Of a DNA stretch of 47,314 nucleotides, positions 27,450-36,358 are shown one piece after another (within the stretch, counting starts at the first letter, position 1; the number at the start of each line of letters is the position of its first letter). The stretch comes from CAZDET01 sp964504335 (lineage in GTDB: Bacteria; Bacteroidota; Bacteroidia; Chitinophagales; Saprospiraceae). Location: NCBI GenBank assembly GCA_964504335.1, contig CAZDET010000040.1, positions 1 to 47,314 of the forward strand, written 5' to 3'. The translations under genes were made by a program, and so were the position numbers. The notes under the pieces are model-generated. The model was not told the origin of the DNA. It saw only the letters and a program-made list of their open reading frames with translations, and ran no database searches.

Positions 27450-28928
27450 TTAATTATCGTCGAAGTTAAAATCATCTTCATCCAGCATATTAGCTAATAA
27501 ATCCCGAAACGTCAGGCTGTTTTCTAAAACATCTTTATTGAGTACCTGATATTCGGCCAGGCCGTGCAGCACTAGTTCCATGTAGAGGTAGCGCTCGGTA
27601 TCACTGAGGTTAGGGAGGTAACCGCTGACGAATTTTTTCAGTCCGGCGACGTTATCCAGTTTCTTCCGGTACTCGGCATCGCTGTCGTCGTTGAGCAAGT
27701 CGACGGTGTTGCCACCGCTGAAGTAGGCCCGGATGGTACCGTAGGGGTCGCGCTCGCGGCCTTTTTTGCTCGATTCCGGATCGGGGAAGTGGTTAAGAAA
27801 GCTTTCCTTGATCGATTTGCCGAGTAGGTTCATTGCTACGCCGTAGGATCCTTCCTGTTCGCCTTCGTAAACCAGCTCTACTTTTCCGGTAATAGCCGGC
27901 ACCACGCCCCAGAAGTCGATGATGCGCGCCACGGTGCTCTTGTCGTTGTTGAGGAGCATCCGGCGTTCGGCAGTGCTGACGAGGTTTTCGAATCCGCTAA
28001 TACTCAGTCGGGCGGAAACCCCGCTTTTTTCGTCGATGTATTCACTTTCCCGAGCGGTGAAGGCAATTTGCTCCAGGAGGATCTGCAACAGATCGGGCAC
28101 CTGAATACAACTGCGCTGCTCTTCGGCCAGCTTGGCCTCCTGCTGGGTGATCGAGCGGGCAATCTCGATGGTTTTGGGGTAGTGAGTGAGGATCTGGCTT
28201 TCGATCCGGTCCTTTAGCGGAGTGATAATGCTGCCGCGGTTGGTATAATCTTCCGGGTTGGCGGTGAAAACGAAGTCGATGTCGAGTGGCAAGCGAATCT
28301 TGAATCCGCGAATCTGGATATCTCCTTCTTGCAGAATGTTGAAAAGCGACACCTGTATGCGCGCCTGCAAGTCGGGCAGCTCGTTCAATACGAAAATAGA
28401 ACGGTGGGCGCGGGGCACCAGACCGAAGTGAATAACCCGTTCGTCGCCGTAGGGCAATTTTAGGGTGGCGGCTTTAATGGGGTCGACGTCGCCGATCAGG
28501 TCAGCCACGCTCACGTCGGGGGTGGCGAGTTTTTCGACGTAGCGCTGGGAGCGGTGTACCCATTCGATGGGGGTATCGTCTCCGTGCTCGGCGATCAGAT
28601 CCCGGGCGTAGCGCGAAATCGGATTCAGTGGATCGTCGTTGAGTTCCGAGCCGGCCACGATGGGCATGTACTCGTCGAGCAGATCGACCATTTGCCGCGC
28701 CAGACGGGTTTTTGCCTGACCGCGCAACCCCAGTAGCAAAATGTTGTGCCGCGACAAAATGGCTCGTTGGATATCGGGGATTACCGTATCGTCAAAACCG
28801 ACAATGCCTTGGAATATCTTTTGATTCGAACGCAGCTTTTCAATCAGATTGGCGCGAAGTTCTTGTTTAACGGAGCGGGGCTGATAGTCAGATGCCTTGA
28901 GCTGGCCCAGAGTGCTCGCCTTGGTCAT
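27450..28928 (-). CDS. MoxR/magnesium-chelatase-like AAA+ ATPase
   Basis: A 492-residue AAA+ ATPase. The Walker A sequence is GLRGQAKT (67-74), with Ala where the second Gly is usual, and the Walker B region is SIFVLNELPDLQ, with Asn in place of Asp. FTANPEDYTNRG (sensor 1 region) and PLKDRIESQILTHYP (arginine-finger region) are visible. I recall the same substitutions in a widespread family annotated as magnesium chelatase or sigma-54-interacting ATPase, so they are not decay. MoxR-type proteins usually partner with von Willebrand A proteins, but none is adjacent here. It precedes the YciO gene by 6 bp. Confidence 0.85.
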   Translation of the reverse strand: MTKASTLGQLKASDYQPRSVKQELRANLIEKLRSNQKIFQGIVGFDDTVIPDIQRAILSRHNILLLGLRGQAKTRLARQMVDLLDEYMPIVAGSELNDDPLNPISRYARDLIAEHGDDTPIEWVHRSQRYVEKLATPDVSVADLIGDVDPIKAATLKLPYGDERVIHFGLVPRAHRSIFVLNELPDLQARIQVSLFNILQEGDIQIRGFKIRLPLDIDFVFTANPEDYTNRGSIITPLKDRIESQILTHYPKTIEIARSITQQEAKLAEEQRSCIQVPDLLQILLEQIAFTARESEYIDEKSGVSARLSISGFENLVSTAERRMLLNNDKSTVARIIDFWGVVPAITGKVELVYEGEQEGSYGVAMNLLGKSIKESFLNHFPDPESSKKGRERDPYGTIRAYFSGGNTVDLLNDDSDAEYRKKLDNVAGLKKFVSGYLPNLSDTERYLYMELVLHGLAEYQVLNKDVLENSLTFRDLLANMLDEDDFNFDDN

Positions 28929-29064
28929 AAATGCGGTATTTGTAAGTAGGAAGAGCTTCTGCCTCCCCGAAAATTTGGGTGATTTTCTATCGTACGGATT
29001 ACTCTACAGGGCTAAACGATTAACGCCGCCTTTAGTTTGACCAATCGGCCATCGGTTAAATCCG

Positions 29065-29072
29065 TACTTTTG
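29065..29072 (+). promoter_or_regulatory. Promoter -7 box for lipoprotein-LptE cluster
   Basis: TACTTTTG matches TAnnTTTG exactly and lies 25 bp upstream of the ATG at 29097. The nearest upstream TTTG is 25 bp away, so a -33 element is weak. Confidence 0.5.
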
Positions 29073-29096
29073 TTCCCGGATAAATTTGCGAACTCC

Positions 29097-29834
29097 ATGC
29101 GTTATTCCCGACTAGTCGTCCTGCTCCTGCTAAGCCTATTAACGACGAGCTGTTTTGAGATGACCGAAGAAATCACCCTTCGGAGAAATGGTTCGGGCAC
29201 CTATCAACTGACAATCGACTTCAGCGAGTTATTGGCAAATCCGCTGGTTTCCGAATCGCTTCAGTCCGAACTTGGACCGGATACTACGCTTAGGGTGGGC
29301 GATATGAGCGTATTCGATCAATTAAATCTATCTGCCGGCGACAGGCAGCTGCTCGACCGCTTAAGTGCGCGAATGCAATTCGATCCTGCTGCTACCAAGG
29401 CGGCCGTCACGCTGTCGTTTGCTTTTGAGTACCTCGAAGAACTGAACGAGCTCAATGCGCTGATGAAACGGCTGAAAACGGAATCGGATGCCAGGGAAAT
29501 TCCGGATATTGAAGGCCCAAACTTATTCGCAATGGGAGGCGGGTTTAGCATGCAGGAATCTACTTTTGCGCTATCCGGGAAGCGCAAGCTCATCCGGACT
29601 ATTCCGGTCGATCGATCAGGGGCAAAAATCATAGAGGAAAGCCCCTTTACCGACTCTCTCAACGACCTGATGGCGGGGGTGGTGTTCACTTCGATCTACC
29701 ACCTGCCGGGAAAGGTGAAGCGCACGACCTTCGAAAACGCTACAGTAAACGGAAAAACCGTTACGGTGCGCCATCTGTTTGGAAGTGTAATTGATGGGAG
29801 CGCCGATTTAGGTGGGATGATCAAGTTTAAATGA
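29097..29834 (+). CDS. Uncharacterised lipoprotein
   Basis: A 245-residue lipoprotein. I chose the ATG at 29097 because it begins directly with MRYSRLVVLLLLSLLTTSC, where C19 is the lipobox cysteine; an upstream TTG at 29037 would bury the signal. The mature part begins EMTEEITLRRNGSGTYQLTIDFSEL, a beta-rich pattern common in unnamed Bacteroidota lipoproteins. A helical Asn/Leu/Glu segment follows (LEELNELNALMKRL) and then basic beta strands. I do not recognise a characterised family. It is followed after 3 bp by a 141-residue gene and then lptE, which suggests an envelope role. Confidence 0.82.
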   Translation: MRYSRLVVLLLLSLLTTSCFEMTEEITLRRNGSGTYQLTIDFSELLANPLVSESLQSELGPDTTLRVGDMSVFDQLNLSAGDRQLLDRLSARMQFDPAATKAAVTLSFAFEYLEELNELNALMKRLKTESDAREIPDIEGPNLFAMGGGFSMQESTFALSGKRKLIRTIPVDRSGAKIIEESPFTDSLNDLMAGVVFTSIYHLPGKVKRTTFENATVNGKTVTVRHLFGSVIDGSADLGGMIKFK

Positions 29835-29837
29835 ACT

Positions 29838-30263
29838 ATGTTGGATAAAATCACGAAGGCGCTACAGGATGTTAGCGAACAGATCCGCCAGCAAACGGCG
29901 CATCTCGGGGAGGGTGCGAAAGAACGGACGTATCAACTGATCGACGAATGGCTCCAGATTTTTCCGAAGCTGGAAATTTACGGCCTAAAAATAAACAGCC
30001 TGTCGCTGGGCGTATCCCTTAACCCGGTGCTGGAGGTAGAATTGTTGGGAAAACACGACGATTTCAAGCCCGAGCGTGTGGATGCCATTTTACAAGAAAA
30101 CAGAAAAAACGCGGCTATCACGACGGTCTTCACCACGATCAAGACAACTTACACCTTTCACCGTCGTACCCTGGCCGATTTGCGCGAGCCACTCATCGTA
30201 AAAATACGCGTGCGGCTTTCTCCCGAAGTGCGGGTGTTCATCGGCGAGCCGCTCATTCAGTGA
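29838..30263 (+). CDS. Uncharacterised small protein in lptE cluster
   Basis: A 141-residue soluble protein with no signal peptide. The N-terminal third is an amphipathic helix (DKITKALQDVSEQIRQQTAH). A beta-rich part follows, with EIYGLKINSLSLGVSLNP, TIKTTYTFHRRTLADL and VKIRVRLSPEVRVFIGEP. It is not a family I recognise. Its start lies 3 bp after the upstream lipoprotein stop and its stop 51 bp before the lptE start, so it is probably translated in the same transcript. Confidence 0.75.
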   Translation: MLDKITKALQDVSEQIRQQTAHLGEGAKERTYQLIDEWLQIFPKLEIYGLKINSLSLGVSLNPVLEVELLGKHDDFKPERVDAILQENRKNAAITTVFTTIKTTYTFHRRTLADLREPLIVKIRVRLSPEVRVFIGEPLIQ

Positions 30264-30314
30264 TTAACCATTTGTTGAATGTTGGATCGGCGGTCTTTCC
30301 GTAACTTTCCCTCC

Positions 30315-30803
30315 ATGCGCAACTTTCTGCTTCTAATTCTTGTAGCTCTTATCAGCGGCTGCTACAGCTTCAAAGGCATCAGCATTGAGCCGGGCATTAA
30401 CACGTTTTACGTGGCGCGCTTTGAGAACAATGCGATCAACAGTCCGCCTAACCTCGAGGTGACGGTAGCGGAAGCACTGCGTGCCAAGGTGCGTACCGAA
30501 AGCCGGTTGGAGCAAGTTGATACCAATCCCGACGTAGAGTTTCGCGGTACCGTTGTGGACTATCGGGTATCTTCCGAGGCCCCACAGCCTGGCACCTTCG
30601 CGGCCCTCAACCGCCTAACGATCGTCCTGGCGGTCGAATACCTCAACTCTCAGGATGAAGAGGCCAATTGGAAGCAGAACTTCTCCTTTTTCTTCGATTT
30701 TCCTGCCACCACCAGCTTGGAAGCCGTTCAGGAAGAAGCCATTCAGGACATCCTCGATCAGCTTACGGAGGATATTTTCAACAAGGCCTTTACGAATTGG
30801 TAG
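30315..30803 (+). CDS. lptE: LptE-like LPS assembly lipoprotein
   Basis: A 162-residue outer-membrane lipoprotein. LptE plugs the LptD barrel that inserts lipopolysaccharide in the outer leaflet. The start at 30315 gives MRNFLLLILVALISGC with lipobox C16; an upstream ATG at 30279 would add 12 residues before the signal and is less likely. The mature start YSFKGISIEPGINTFYVARFENNA and the later SLEAVQEEAIQDILDQLTEDIFNKAFTNW are typical of Bacteroidota LptE. No lptD gene is in the window. It is the last gene of a three-gene plus-strand cluster. Confidence 0.88.
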   Translation: MRNFLLLILVALISGCYSFKGISIEPGINTFYVARFENNAINSPPNLEVTVAEALRAKVRTESRLEQVDTNPDVEFRGTVVDYRVSSEAPQPGTFAALNRLTIVLAVEYLNSQDEEANWKQNFSFFFDFPATTSLEAVQEEAIQDILDQLTEDIFNKAFTNW

Positions 30804-30813
30804 TGGGATGTTT

Positions 30814-30853
30814 TGATGCTGTGATGCTGTGATGAATGTGCCGATGTGCCGAG
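30814..30853 (+). repeat. Imperfect 8-bp tandem repeat
   Basis: Five consecutive 8-base units are present: TGATGCTG twice, TGATGAAT, GTGCCGAT and GTGCCGAG. They lie just after the lptE stop codon, between lptE and the terminator of the sortilin-like gene. Confidence 0.6.
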
Positions 30854-30909
30854 GGGATAAATCGAATAATTAACGCGTTAAAGCACGTCGAAGACTGACC
30901 AACGTACCA

Positions 30910-30941
30910 AAAAACCCTCTTGAATCAATGATCCAAGAGGG
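30910..30941 (-). terminator. Rho-independent terminator of the sortilin-like gene
   Basis: Arms CCCTCTTG (30915-30922) and CAAGAGGG (30934-30941) form a perfect 8-bp stem. On the minus strand the stem is followed by a run of six T. It lies 24 bp after the stop of the gene at 30966. Confidence 0.85.
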
Positions 30942-30965
30942 CTTCCCGGCGAGGCGGATATTCAG

Positions 30966-33900
30966 TTACCGATTCTGGTCGGGCATCACGGAACCCTGAA
31001 TCCAGGGTGCGCCCGCTTCGGAAAGATCACTTTCCAGCTGTGGGATGGTTTGCTCCGTGATGGTTTTCAGGCTGGATCGCAATTCGCTCAGCTCTGACTT
31101 GGCTATATTTAGATTTTGCTCGTGCATTGCGGTGGGGCCGTAGGTCGTTTGTAGGCCGCGGTAGGCGACGAAAGCACGAGACCATACCGTTGGATCGGAG
31201 CGTTCGCCGATCTTGCTCTTGACTTCGCTGCCATTCATCTGTTCCTGCAGGTCGAGGAGGTCGTTGTGCAGGCTGTACAGGCGATTCATTAAGCCGGATG
31301 CATCGCGCTCGGACCGGGCGGCTGCCGTCTTCATGGCACCGATCCGTTTGAGGGCATCACCGAGTACGAGGGAAGCGGCGGACATATCCTCCCAGAGTTG
31401 TTCGAGGTTGTCGCGGTAGGCGATTAGCTCCTGGTCGCTTGCTCCGTCCAGGGCGCCTTTACTGCGCAGGCGTTCTACGGTAAAGGTTTCCGGGCCAGCC
31501 AGGACGGTCTCCTGTCCATCTTCCATTTTGGAAAGCGTCACGCTGTATTCGCCGGGTACGGCCATGAATCCACCCTGGCCGGCATTTGGCCGGTCGGGAT
31601 CGATACCGGATACCGGTGCATGCTGCAAATCCCAGGCGACGCGGTGGAATCCCTTTCTGGTGGGGCCATCGATGCGCCGAACGACCCTTCCGTTTGCATC
31701 CTTCACCGTTAGAAGGATTTGCGGCTTGGGCTGTCGGATTTCCTCCTTGAGGGCATCCCAACCCGCAAAGGTTAATTCTTCACCGGCTTTAGCGAGTTCT
31801 TTTTCCCTTTTCTGCCGCTCCTTGGTCAGGGTGGTCAGACCTTCCCCCAAATGGTAAGTGAATACCGCTCCGAAGGGCGGGTTATCTGCGGCGTACTTGC
31901 TGGAACCCTGGCTACCGACGATAGACCGCGGCTGGTACCACCAGGCCCGGCGAGGCTTGAACAATTTTGCTTCCTGAGCGAGCACCTCTTCCGATACTTC
32001 CCGCAAGGGGCTGTAATCGTCTAGGATGAAGAAGCTGCGGCCGAAGGAGGCTCCTACCAGGTCGTTCTCCCGGCGCTGAATGGTCAGGTCGCGGAAAGGG
32101 ATGGGCGGAACGCCCCCTTTTAGTTGAGTCCACTGCCCACCGCCGTCGATGGAAAAGTGAACGCCAAATTCGGTTGCGGCAAAGAGGAGTTCCGGCTTGA
32201 CGTGGTCTTGCACGATGCGCCACACGAGGGTGCGCTCGGGCAGGTTGGCCGTGATGGATGTCCAGGTCCGACCGCGGTCGGTACTCTTGACGAGGTAGGG
32301 TTGGAAATCACCATACTTGTGGTTGTCAAGGGCTACGTAGACCGTGTTGGCATCGTGCAGGTCTGCTTTAACGTCATTGATAAATGCAGTTGCAGGAACG
32401 CCGGGCATCGTGCCGACTTCAATTTTTCGCCAGTTGGCGCCGGCATCTTCGGTTACCTGGAGGATGCCGTCGTCGGTTCCGGCGTAGATGAGGCCTTCCT
32501 GTAGTGGCGATTCGGCCAGGGAGGTGATGGTATTGTAGTTCGACATGGCATTGAAATCCCATCCGGCATCCCAGCTTTGCACTTCACCCATGATGGGCAG
32601 TGCGAGGCGTTCTTCATTGCGGGTGAGGTCGCCGGAGATGGCTGTCCAGCTATCGCCGCGATTGTCGGAACGCCATACGCGGTAGGAGGCAAAATAGAGG
32701 CGGCTCGGCGAATGCGGGCTCACGAGGATGGGGGCATCCCAGTTGTAGCGCTCGTAGGGCTCGCCCGCTTCGGGTTGCGGCTGGATGAAGACTTGCTCGC
32801 CGGTGATGCGGTCGACGCGGTGCAGGCCGCCCTGCTGGGTTTCGGCGTAGGTAATATTGGGATTACCAGGTTCGGTAGCCGATTGGTGGCCGTCGGCACC
32901 GAGGGTTTTGAACCAATCGGCGTTGCGGATGCCGTGCTCGGTATCCGTGCGTGAAGGGCCGCCGTGCGAGCCGTTATCCTGGGTACCGCCGTAGACGAAG
33001 TAGAAGGGCTCGGCATCGTCGACTGCTACTTTGTAGTACTGCGTGATGGGCATATTATCCATGAAGCGCCAGGTTTTGGCGTGGTCGAAACTCTCGTAAA
33101 CGCCACCGTCGGAGCCCATAAGCAGGTAGTCGGGATCGTCGGCCCGGAAGACCAGCGCGTGGTGATCGGAGTGGATGCCGCTGGCGCGGGTCATGAGTCG
33201 ATCGAAGGTCTTACCGCCGTCGTAGGACACCTGGGCGCGGTTATCCATTAGGTAGATCAGGTCAAACTGGTGCGGGCTGGCGTAGAGTTCCTGATAGTAG
33301 TGCGGTCCGGTTGCCCCGGATACGGCATCCGACTGCTTTTTCCAGGAGGCACCGCGGTCGGTCGACTTATAGATGCCACCGGTAGCGCGTTTCAATTCGA
33401 TGGCTGCGTAGAGCACATCGGGCTGTTGAGGGGAGAGAGCGAGTCCGATCTTTCCCATGTCTTCGTTGGGTAGGCCGGTGGTCAGTTTTTCCCAGGTTTC
33501 GCCCCCATCGGTGCTACGGTGAATGCCCGAACCCGGGCCGGTGCCCATGTAGGCGGCCACGTTGCGGTGGCGCTGCCAGGTAGCGGCGTAGAGCCGGCTC
33601 GGATCACGTGGGTCTATGACGATGTCGGTTACGCCGACCCATTCGTCATCGCCCAGCACTTTTTTCCAAGTTGCACCGCCGTCGGTGGATTTGTAGAGGC
33701 CGCGTTCGCCCCCCTTGCTCCAGAGAGGGCCTTGGGCGGCTACCCAGATGACGTCGGAGTTGTCGGGGTGGACGAGGATTTTCGAAATGTGCTCTGATTC
33801 CTTCAAGCCCATATTCTTCCAGGTACGACCGTCGTCGGTGCTTTTGTAGACACCGTCGCCGAAACCGACGTGGCGGCCACCGACGTTCTCACCAGTACCC

Positions 33901-34226
33901 ACCCAGATGGTATGGGGGTTGCGTTGATCGATGGTGACGCAACCGATGGAGTAGGAGGCCTGCTGGTCGAAGATGGACGACCAGGTAACGCCCGCATTCG
34001 TCGTTTTCCAGACTCCACCGGAGCCAACGGCGACGTACCAATAGTTTTCGTCCTCGGGGTGCACGGCGATATCGGCGATGCGGCCGGAGGTAAAGGCTGG
34101 CCCGATATTGCGGAATTTCAATCCGGAAAAGGCTTTATCAGAAAGGGGGGAGGTGTCGCCCTCTTGCGCATTCAGCGAGAAGCTAAACAGGCCGAGCAAC
34201 AACAGTAGGCAAAGACTGTGTTTCAT
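30966..34226 (-). CDS. Secreted VPS10/sortilin-like beta-propeller protein
   Basis: A 1086-residue exported protein. The ATG at 34226 gives MKHSLCLLLLLGLFSFSLNA-Q, a clear signal peptide; a longer reading from 34283 adds 19 residues before it. About 11 Asp-box-like BNR motifs (for example KSTDGGATW, RSTDGGETW, RSDNRGDSW) fill the first 700 residues and indicate a large sortilin/VPS10-type propeller. Bacteroidota annotations often call these glycosyl hydrolases, but I see no defined catalytic residues. The C-terminal 350 residues have a beta sandwich (GFHRVAWDLQHAPVSG) and helices. A 31-bp palindrome and predicted promoter lie upstream, and a strong terminator downstream. Confidence 0.88.
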   Translation of the reverse strand: MKHSLCLLLLLGLFSFSLNAQEGDTSPLSDKAFSGLKFRNIGPAFTSGRIADIAVHPEDENYWYVAVGSGGVWKTTNAGVTWSSIFDQQASYSIGCVTIDQRNPHTIWVGTGENVGGRHVGFGDGVYKSTDDGRTWKNMGLKESEHISKILVHPDNSDVIWVAAQGPLWSKGGERGLYKSTDGGATWKKVLGDDEWVGVTDIVIDPRDPSRLYAATWQRHRNVAAYMGTGPGSGIHRSTDGGETWEKLTTGLPNEDMGKIGLALSPQQPDVLYAAIELKRATGGIYKSTDRGASWKKQSDAVSGATGPHYYQELYASPHQFDLIYLMDNRAQVSYDGGKTFDRLMTRASGIHSDHHALVFRADDPDYLLMGSDGGVYESFDHAKTWRFMDNMPITQYYKVAVDDAEPFYFVYGGTQDNGSHGGPSRTDTEHGIRNADWFKTLGADGHQSATEPGNPNITYAETQQGGLHRVDRITGEQVFIQPQPEAGEPYERYNWDAPILVSPHSPSRLYFASYRVWRSDNRGDSWTAISGDLTRNEERLALPIMGEVQSWDAGWDFNAMSNYNTITSLAESPLQEGLIYAGTDDGILQVTEDAGANWRKIEVGTMPGVPATAFINDVKADLHDANTVYVALDNHKYGDFQPYLVKSTDRGRTWTSITANLPERTLVWRIVQDHVKPELLFAATEFGVHFSIDGGGQWTQLKGGVPPIPFRDLTIQRRENDLVGASFGRSFFILDDYSPLREVSEEVLAQEAKLFKPRRAWWYQPRSIVGSQGSSKYAADNPPFGAVFTYHLGEGLTTLTKERQKREKELAKAGEELTFAGWDALKEEIRQPKPQILLTVKDANGRVVRRIDGPTRKGFHRVAWDLQHAPVSGIDPDRPNAGQGGFMAVPGEYSVTLSKMEDGQETVLAGPETFTVERLRSKGALDGASDQELIAYRDNLEQLWEDMSAASLVLGDALKRIGAMKTAAARSERDASGLMNRLYSLHNDLLDLQEQMNGSEVKSKIGERSDPTVWSRAFVAYRGLQTTYGPTAMHEQNLNIAKSELSELRSSLKTITEQTIPQLESDLSEAGAPWIQGSVMPDQNR

Positions 34227-34260
34227 ACGGTTAGTCCAATTTGTTGAATGATTGCATTGC

Positions 34261-34291
34261 TGAAAATACCGAACCGGCGGCAACTTTCAAA
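34261..34291 (-). promoter_or_regulatory. Predicted promoter of the sortilin-like gene
   Basis: On the minus strand TTTG is followed after exactly 19 bases by TATTTTCA, near the TTTG-N19-TAnnTTTG consensus. It ends about 35 bp upstream of the ATG at 34226. Confidence 0.5.
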
Positions 34292-34335
34292 CTGGGACTT
34301 TACATGGGCTTTCGCAAACGGACGGATCTCACCCT

Positions 34336-34366
34336 ACTGAGGCCCTCAGTAATTGAGGGCCTCAGT
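34336..34366. repeat. 31-bp palindrome, copy A
   Basis: Perfect 13-bp arms ACTGAGGCCCTCA and TGAGGGCCTCAGT surround GTAAT. Each arm also contains the short palindrome TGAGG-S-CCTCA. The element is 44 bp upstream of the predicted -33 box of the sortilin-like gene. Copy B is at 40235-40265. Confidence 0.9.
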
Positions 34367-34485
34367 GTAGCATTTTTTTGGAAATATTTAAGGGACAGGA
34401 GAACTGGCTTTTTCTTCCAAATATTTCGGTGAAATTCGACAGGTACTTGATGTAATTAATTGAATATTAAATGGTAACACCCTGG

Positions 34486-35667
34486 TTATTCCAACTCAAA
34501 CGAATACTTCACCCGCACGAATACCGCCTGCACCGGCCCTACATAATTGCCTTGCACATTCTCATTGAAGGTCAGTTGGCCGATAAGATCCAGATCCCAG
34601 TTGGTACCCATCGAAATGGTGCAGGTGGGATTGATAAATAGGGGATGCACTTCCACCGGGCTGTAAATAATGGCTCCGCCCAGATTGACCAGAGGAGAAA
34701 GTGGATAGACACCCTGCACAAACACCGCATGCCGATAGGGATACAAGTTCTTTGCCGACAGGTCAAACACAAATAAACCGGAGATATCCGCATTTGTAAC
34801 CCCCTGACTATTATATAGATAACCGTTATTCAGGTAAAACCCAGAGGGGAAGACGTAATCCCAGCCTGTGGTTAGTGCAAAGGATTGCTCGTTTTCCTCT
34901 TGTTGCGGCAGAAACCAACTTACCTCCCCTTTCCAGCCGGCATTACCCAGGTTGCCTGCCCAGCCGCCACCAATGACGAAATCGCCAGTGACATATCCTC
35001 CAAGGAGCTGTATATCATAGCTTCCCTTGTTAAATTTCCAAAGGCCGGCCACAATGGCTTCTTCCCAACGGTCGAAGAGGCGAGCTGCCATCTCCAGGCT
35101 GGAAGCGAAACCAGTAAAGTAACGCAGGCGCAACGCATCGCTGCCGGGGCGCTCTTCGTAATCAAAATCCGTGAAGTCGTAGGCGTTGAAGATATCGTTG
35201 GGGTTCCAAATGGTGCTGATGCCCCAGTTGATCCGCTGCCGACCCAGGCGGACTTCCCACTTCTCGGCGCTGTATTCCAGGTAAAGTCGATCGAGCATGG
35301 TTTGAATTACCCAGCTCCGGCTATCTACCAGCACGACGGAGAGGTCGAGGTAATCGTTGTTAGCGTCGCCGATGCGGTCCGCAAAATTGGGATCGGCCTG
35401 CACCACATCGCCAAAAAAGGCCCGGGTGCGCAAATCGGCCCGCAAGCGCCACGCTTCGCCCGGGAACCAGGTGAAATTAAGGCGGTTGTGCAGCAGGTTG
35501 TCCTGCAAAAAGTCATCGCTGGGCAGGTCATTTAAAAACAACCAGGTTTGCAGGTCTTTTTGGTAGCCAGTCAGCTGCCAATTTCGCTCCTTGTTGTCCT
35601 GGCCATGGAGTAGACTGGCTGTCAGCAGGCAGCATAAGAGGGAGATGGCAAAATTAACGTTGCTCAT
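34486..35667 (-). CDS. Outer-membrane beta-barrel protein of ABC operon
   Basis: A 393-residue exported protein, last gene of the six-gene minus operon. The ATG at 35667 gives MSNVNFAISLLCCLLTASLL, then HGQ; an ATG six codons earlier (35685) is possible and would deepen the overlap with the ATPase gene from 14 to 32 bp. Alternating aromatic and polar strands fill the protein, including LYLEYSAEKWEVRLGRQRIN, WGISTIWNPNDIFNAYDF and YVGPVQAVFVRVKYSFELE, and it ends in a strand with terminal Glu. This fits a porin-like or DUF1302-type barrel, though I cannot name the family confidently. In context it may be the outer-membrane exit or acceptor for the LolA-like carrier. Confidence 0.82.
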   Translation of the reverse strand: MSNVNFAISLLCCLLTASLLHGQDNKERNWQLTGYQKDLQTWLFLNDLPSDDFLQDNLLHNRLNFTWFPGEAWRLRADLRTRAFFGDVVQADPNFADRIGDANNDYLDLSVVLVDSRSWVIQTMLDRLYLEYSAEKWEVRLGRQRINWGISTIWNPNDIFNAYDFTDFDYEERPGSDALRLRYFTGFASSLEMAARLFDRWEEAIVAGLWKFNKGSYDIQLLGGYVTGDFVIGGGWAGNLGNAGWKGEVSWFLPQQEENEQSFALTTGWDYVFPSGFYLNNGYLYNSQGVTNADISGLFVFDLSAKNLYPYRHAVFVQGVYPLSPLVNLGGAIIYSPVEVHPLFINPTCTISMGTNWDLDLIGQLTFNENVQGNYVGPVQAVFVRVKYSFELE

Positions 35668-36340
35668 CCTTAAAAATTTTTCCATCTACCAGGGTGATGA
35701 CCCGCCTGGCCCGATCGATTACCCGCTGGTCGTGGGTGGAGAACACGAAGGTCATTTGCTCGCGGCGATTCAATTCGGCCATCAAATCCAATAGGTTGGC
35801 AGTGGAAACGGAATCCAGGTTGGCGGTAGGCTCATCGGCCAGGATAAAGGCGGGCTTAGGGGCTAGTGCCCGGGCCACGGCCACCCGCTGCTGTTGCCCC
35901 CCCGACAACTCCGAGGGGCGCTTGTCGATCTTGTCGGCCAGGCCTACTTCCTCCAATAGGGTTTCTACTCGAGCCTGGCGTTCGGAGCGGGGCCGTTTTT
36001 GCAACAGCATGACGAATTCGACGTTCTCCCGGGCCGTCAGTACCGGGATGAGGTTGTACGCCTGAAAAACGAAGCCAATCTTATCCTTGCGGAAATCAAT
36101 CAGTTGATTATCCGACAGCGTACTGATATCGATGCCGTCTACCCAGACCGTTCCGGTCGTCGGTCGGTCCAGGCCACCGATGATATTGAGCAGTGTGGTT
36201 TTGCCGGAGCCCGACGGGCCGACGATGGCCGTAAATTCGCCTTCTTCGATGTGAAGATCTACACCATTGAGAGCGTGTACGGGGATTTTATCCGGATTGT
36301 ATGTTTTGGTAACCTGTTGGGTTTGAATAACGGTTTTCAT
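35654..36340 (-). CDS. LolD/MacB-type ABC transporter ATPase
   Basis: A 228-residue ATP-binding subunit. Walker A is GPSGSGKTT (41-49), the signature is LSGGQQQR (145-152) and Walker B is FILADEPTANLD with catalytic E170. The FVFQAYNLIPVLTARENVEF segment is the Q-loop region typical of the LolD/MacB/FtsE group, which power mechanotransmission rather than substrate passage through the membrane. It is encoded 18 bp downstream of permease A and overlaps the start of the barrel gene, consistent with one transcript. Confidence 0.94.
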   Translation of the reverse strand: MKTVIQTQQVTKTYNPDKIPVHALNGVDLHIEEGEFTAIVGPSGSGKTTLLNIIGGLDRPTTGTVWVDGIDISTLSDNQLIDFRKDKIGFVFQAYNLIPVLTARENVEFVMLLQKRPRSERQARVETLLEEVGLADKIDKRPSELSGGQQQRVAVARALAPKPAFILADEPTANLDSVSTANLLDLMAELNRREQMTFVFSTHDQRVIDRARRVITLVDGKIFKDEQR

Positions 36341-36358
36341 GGTTGGTTCATTTTTGCG

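Noticed and set aside
34336..34380. Palindrome copy A as a rho-independent terminator
   Set aside because: A T run follows on the plus strand, but no plus-strand gene ends there, the minus-strand side has no T run, and copy B lacks a T run on both sides.
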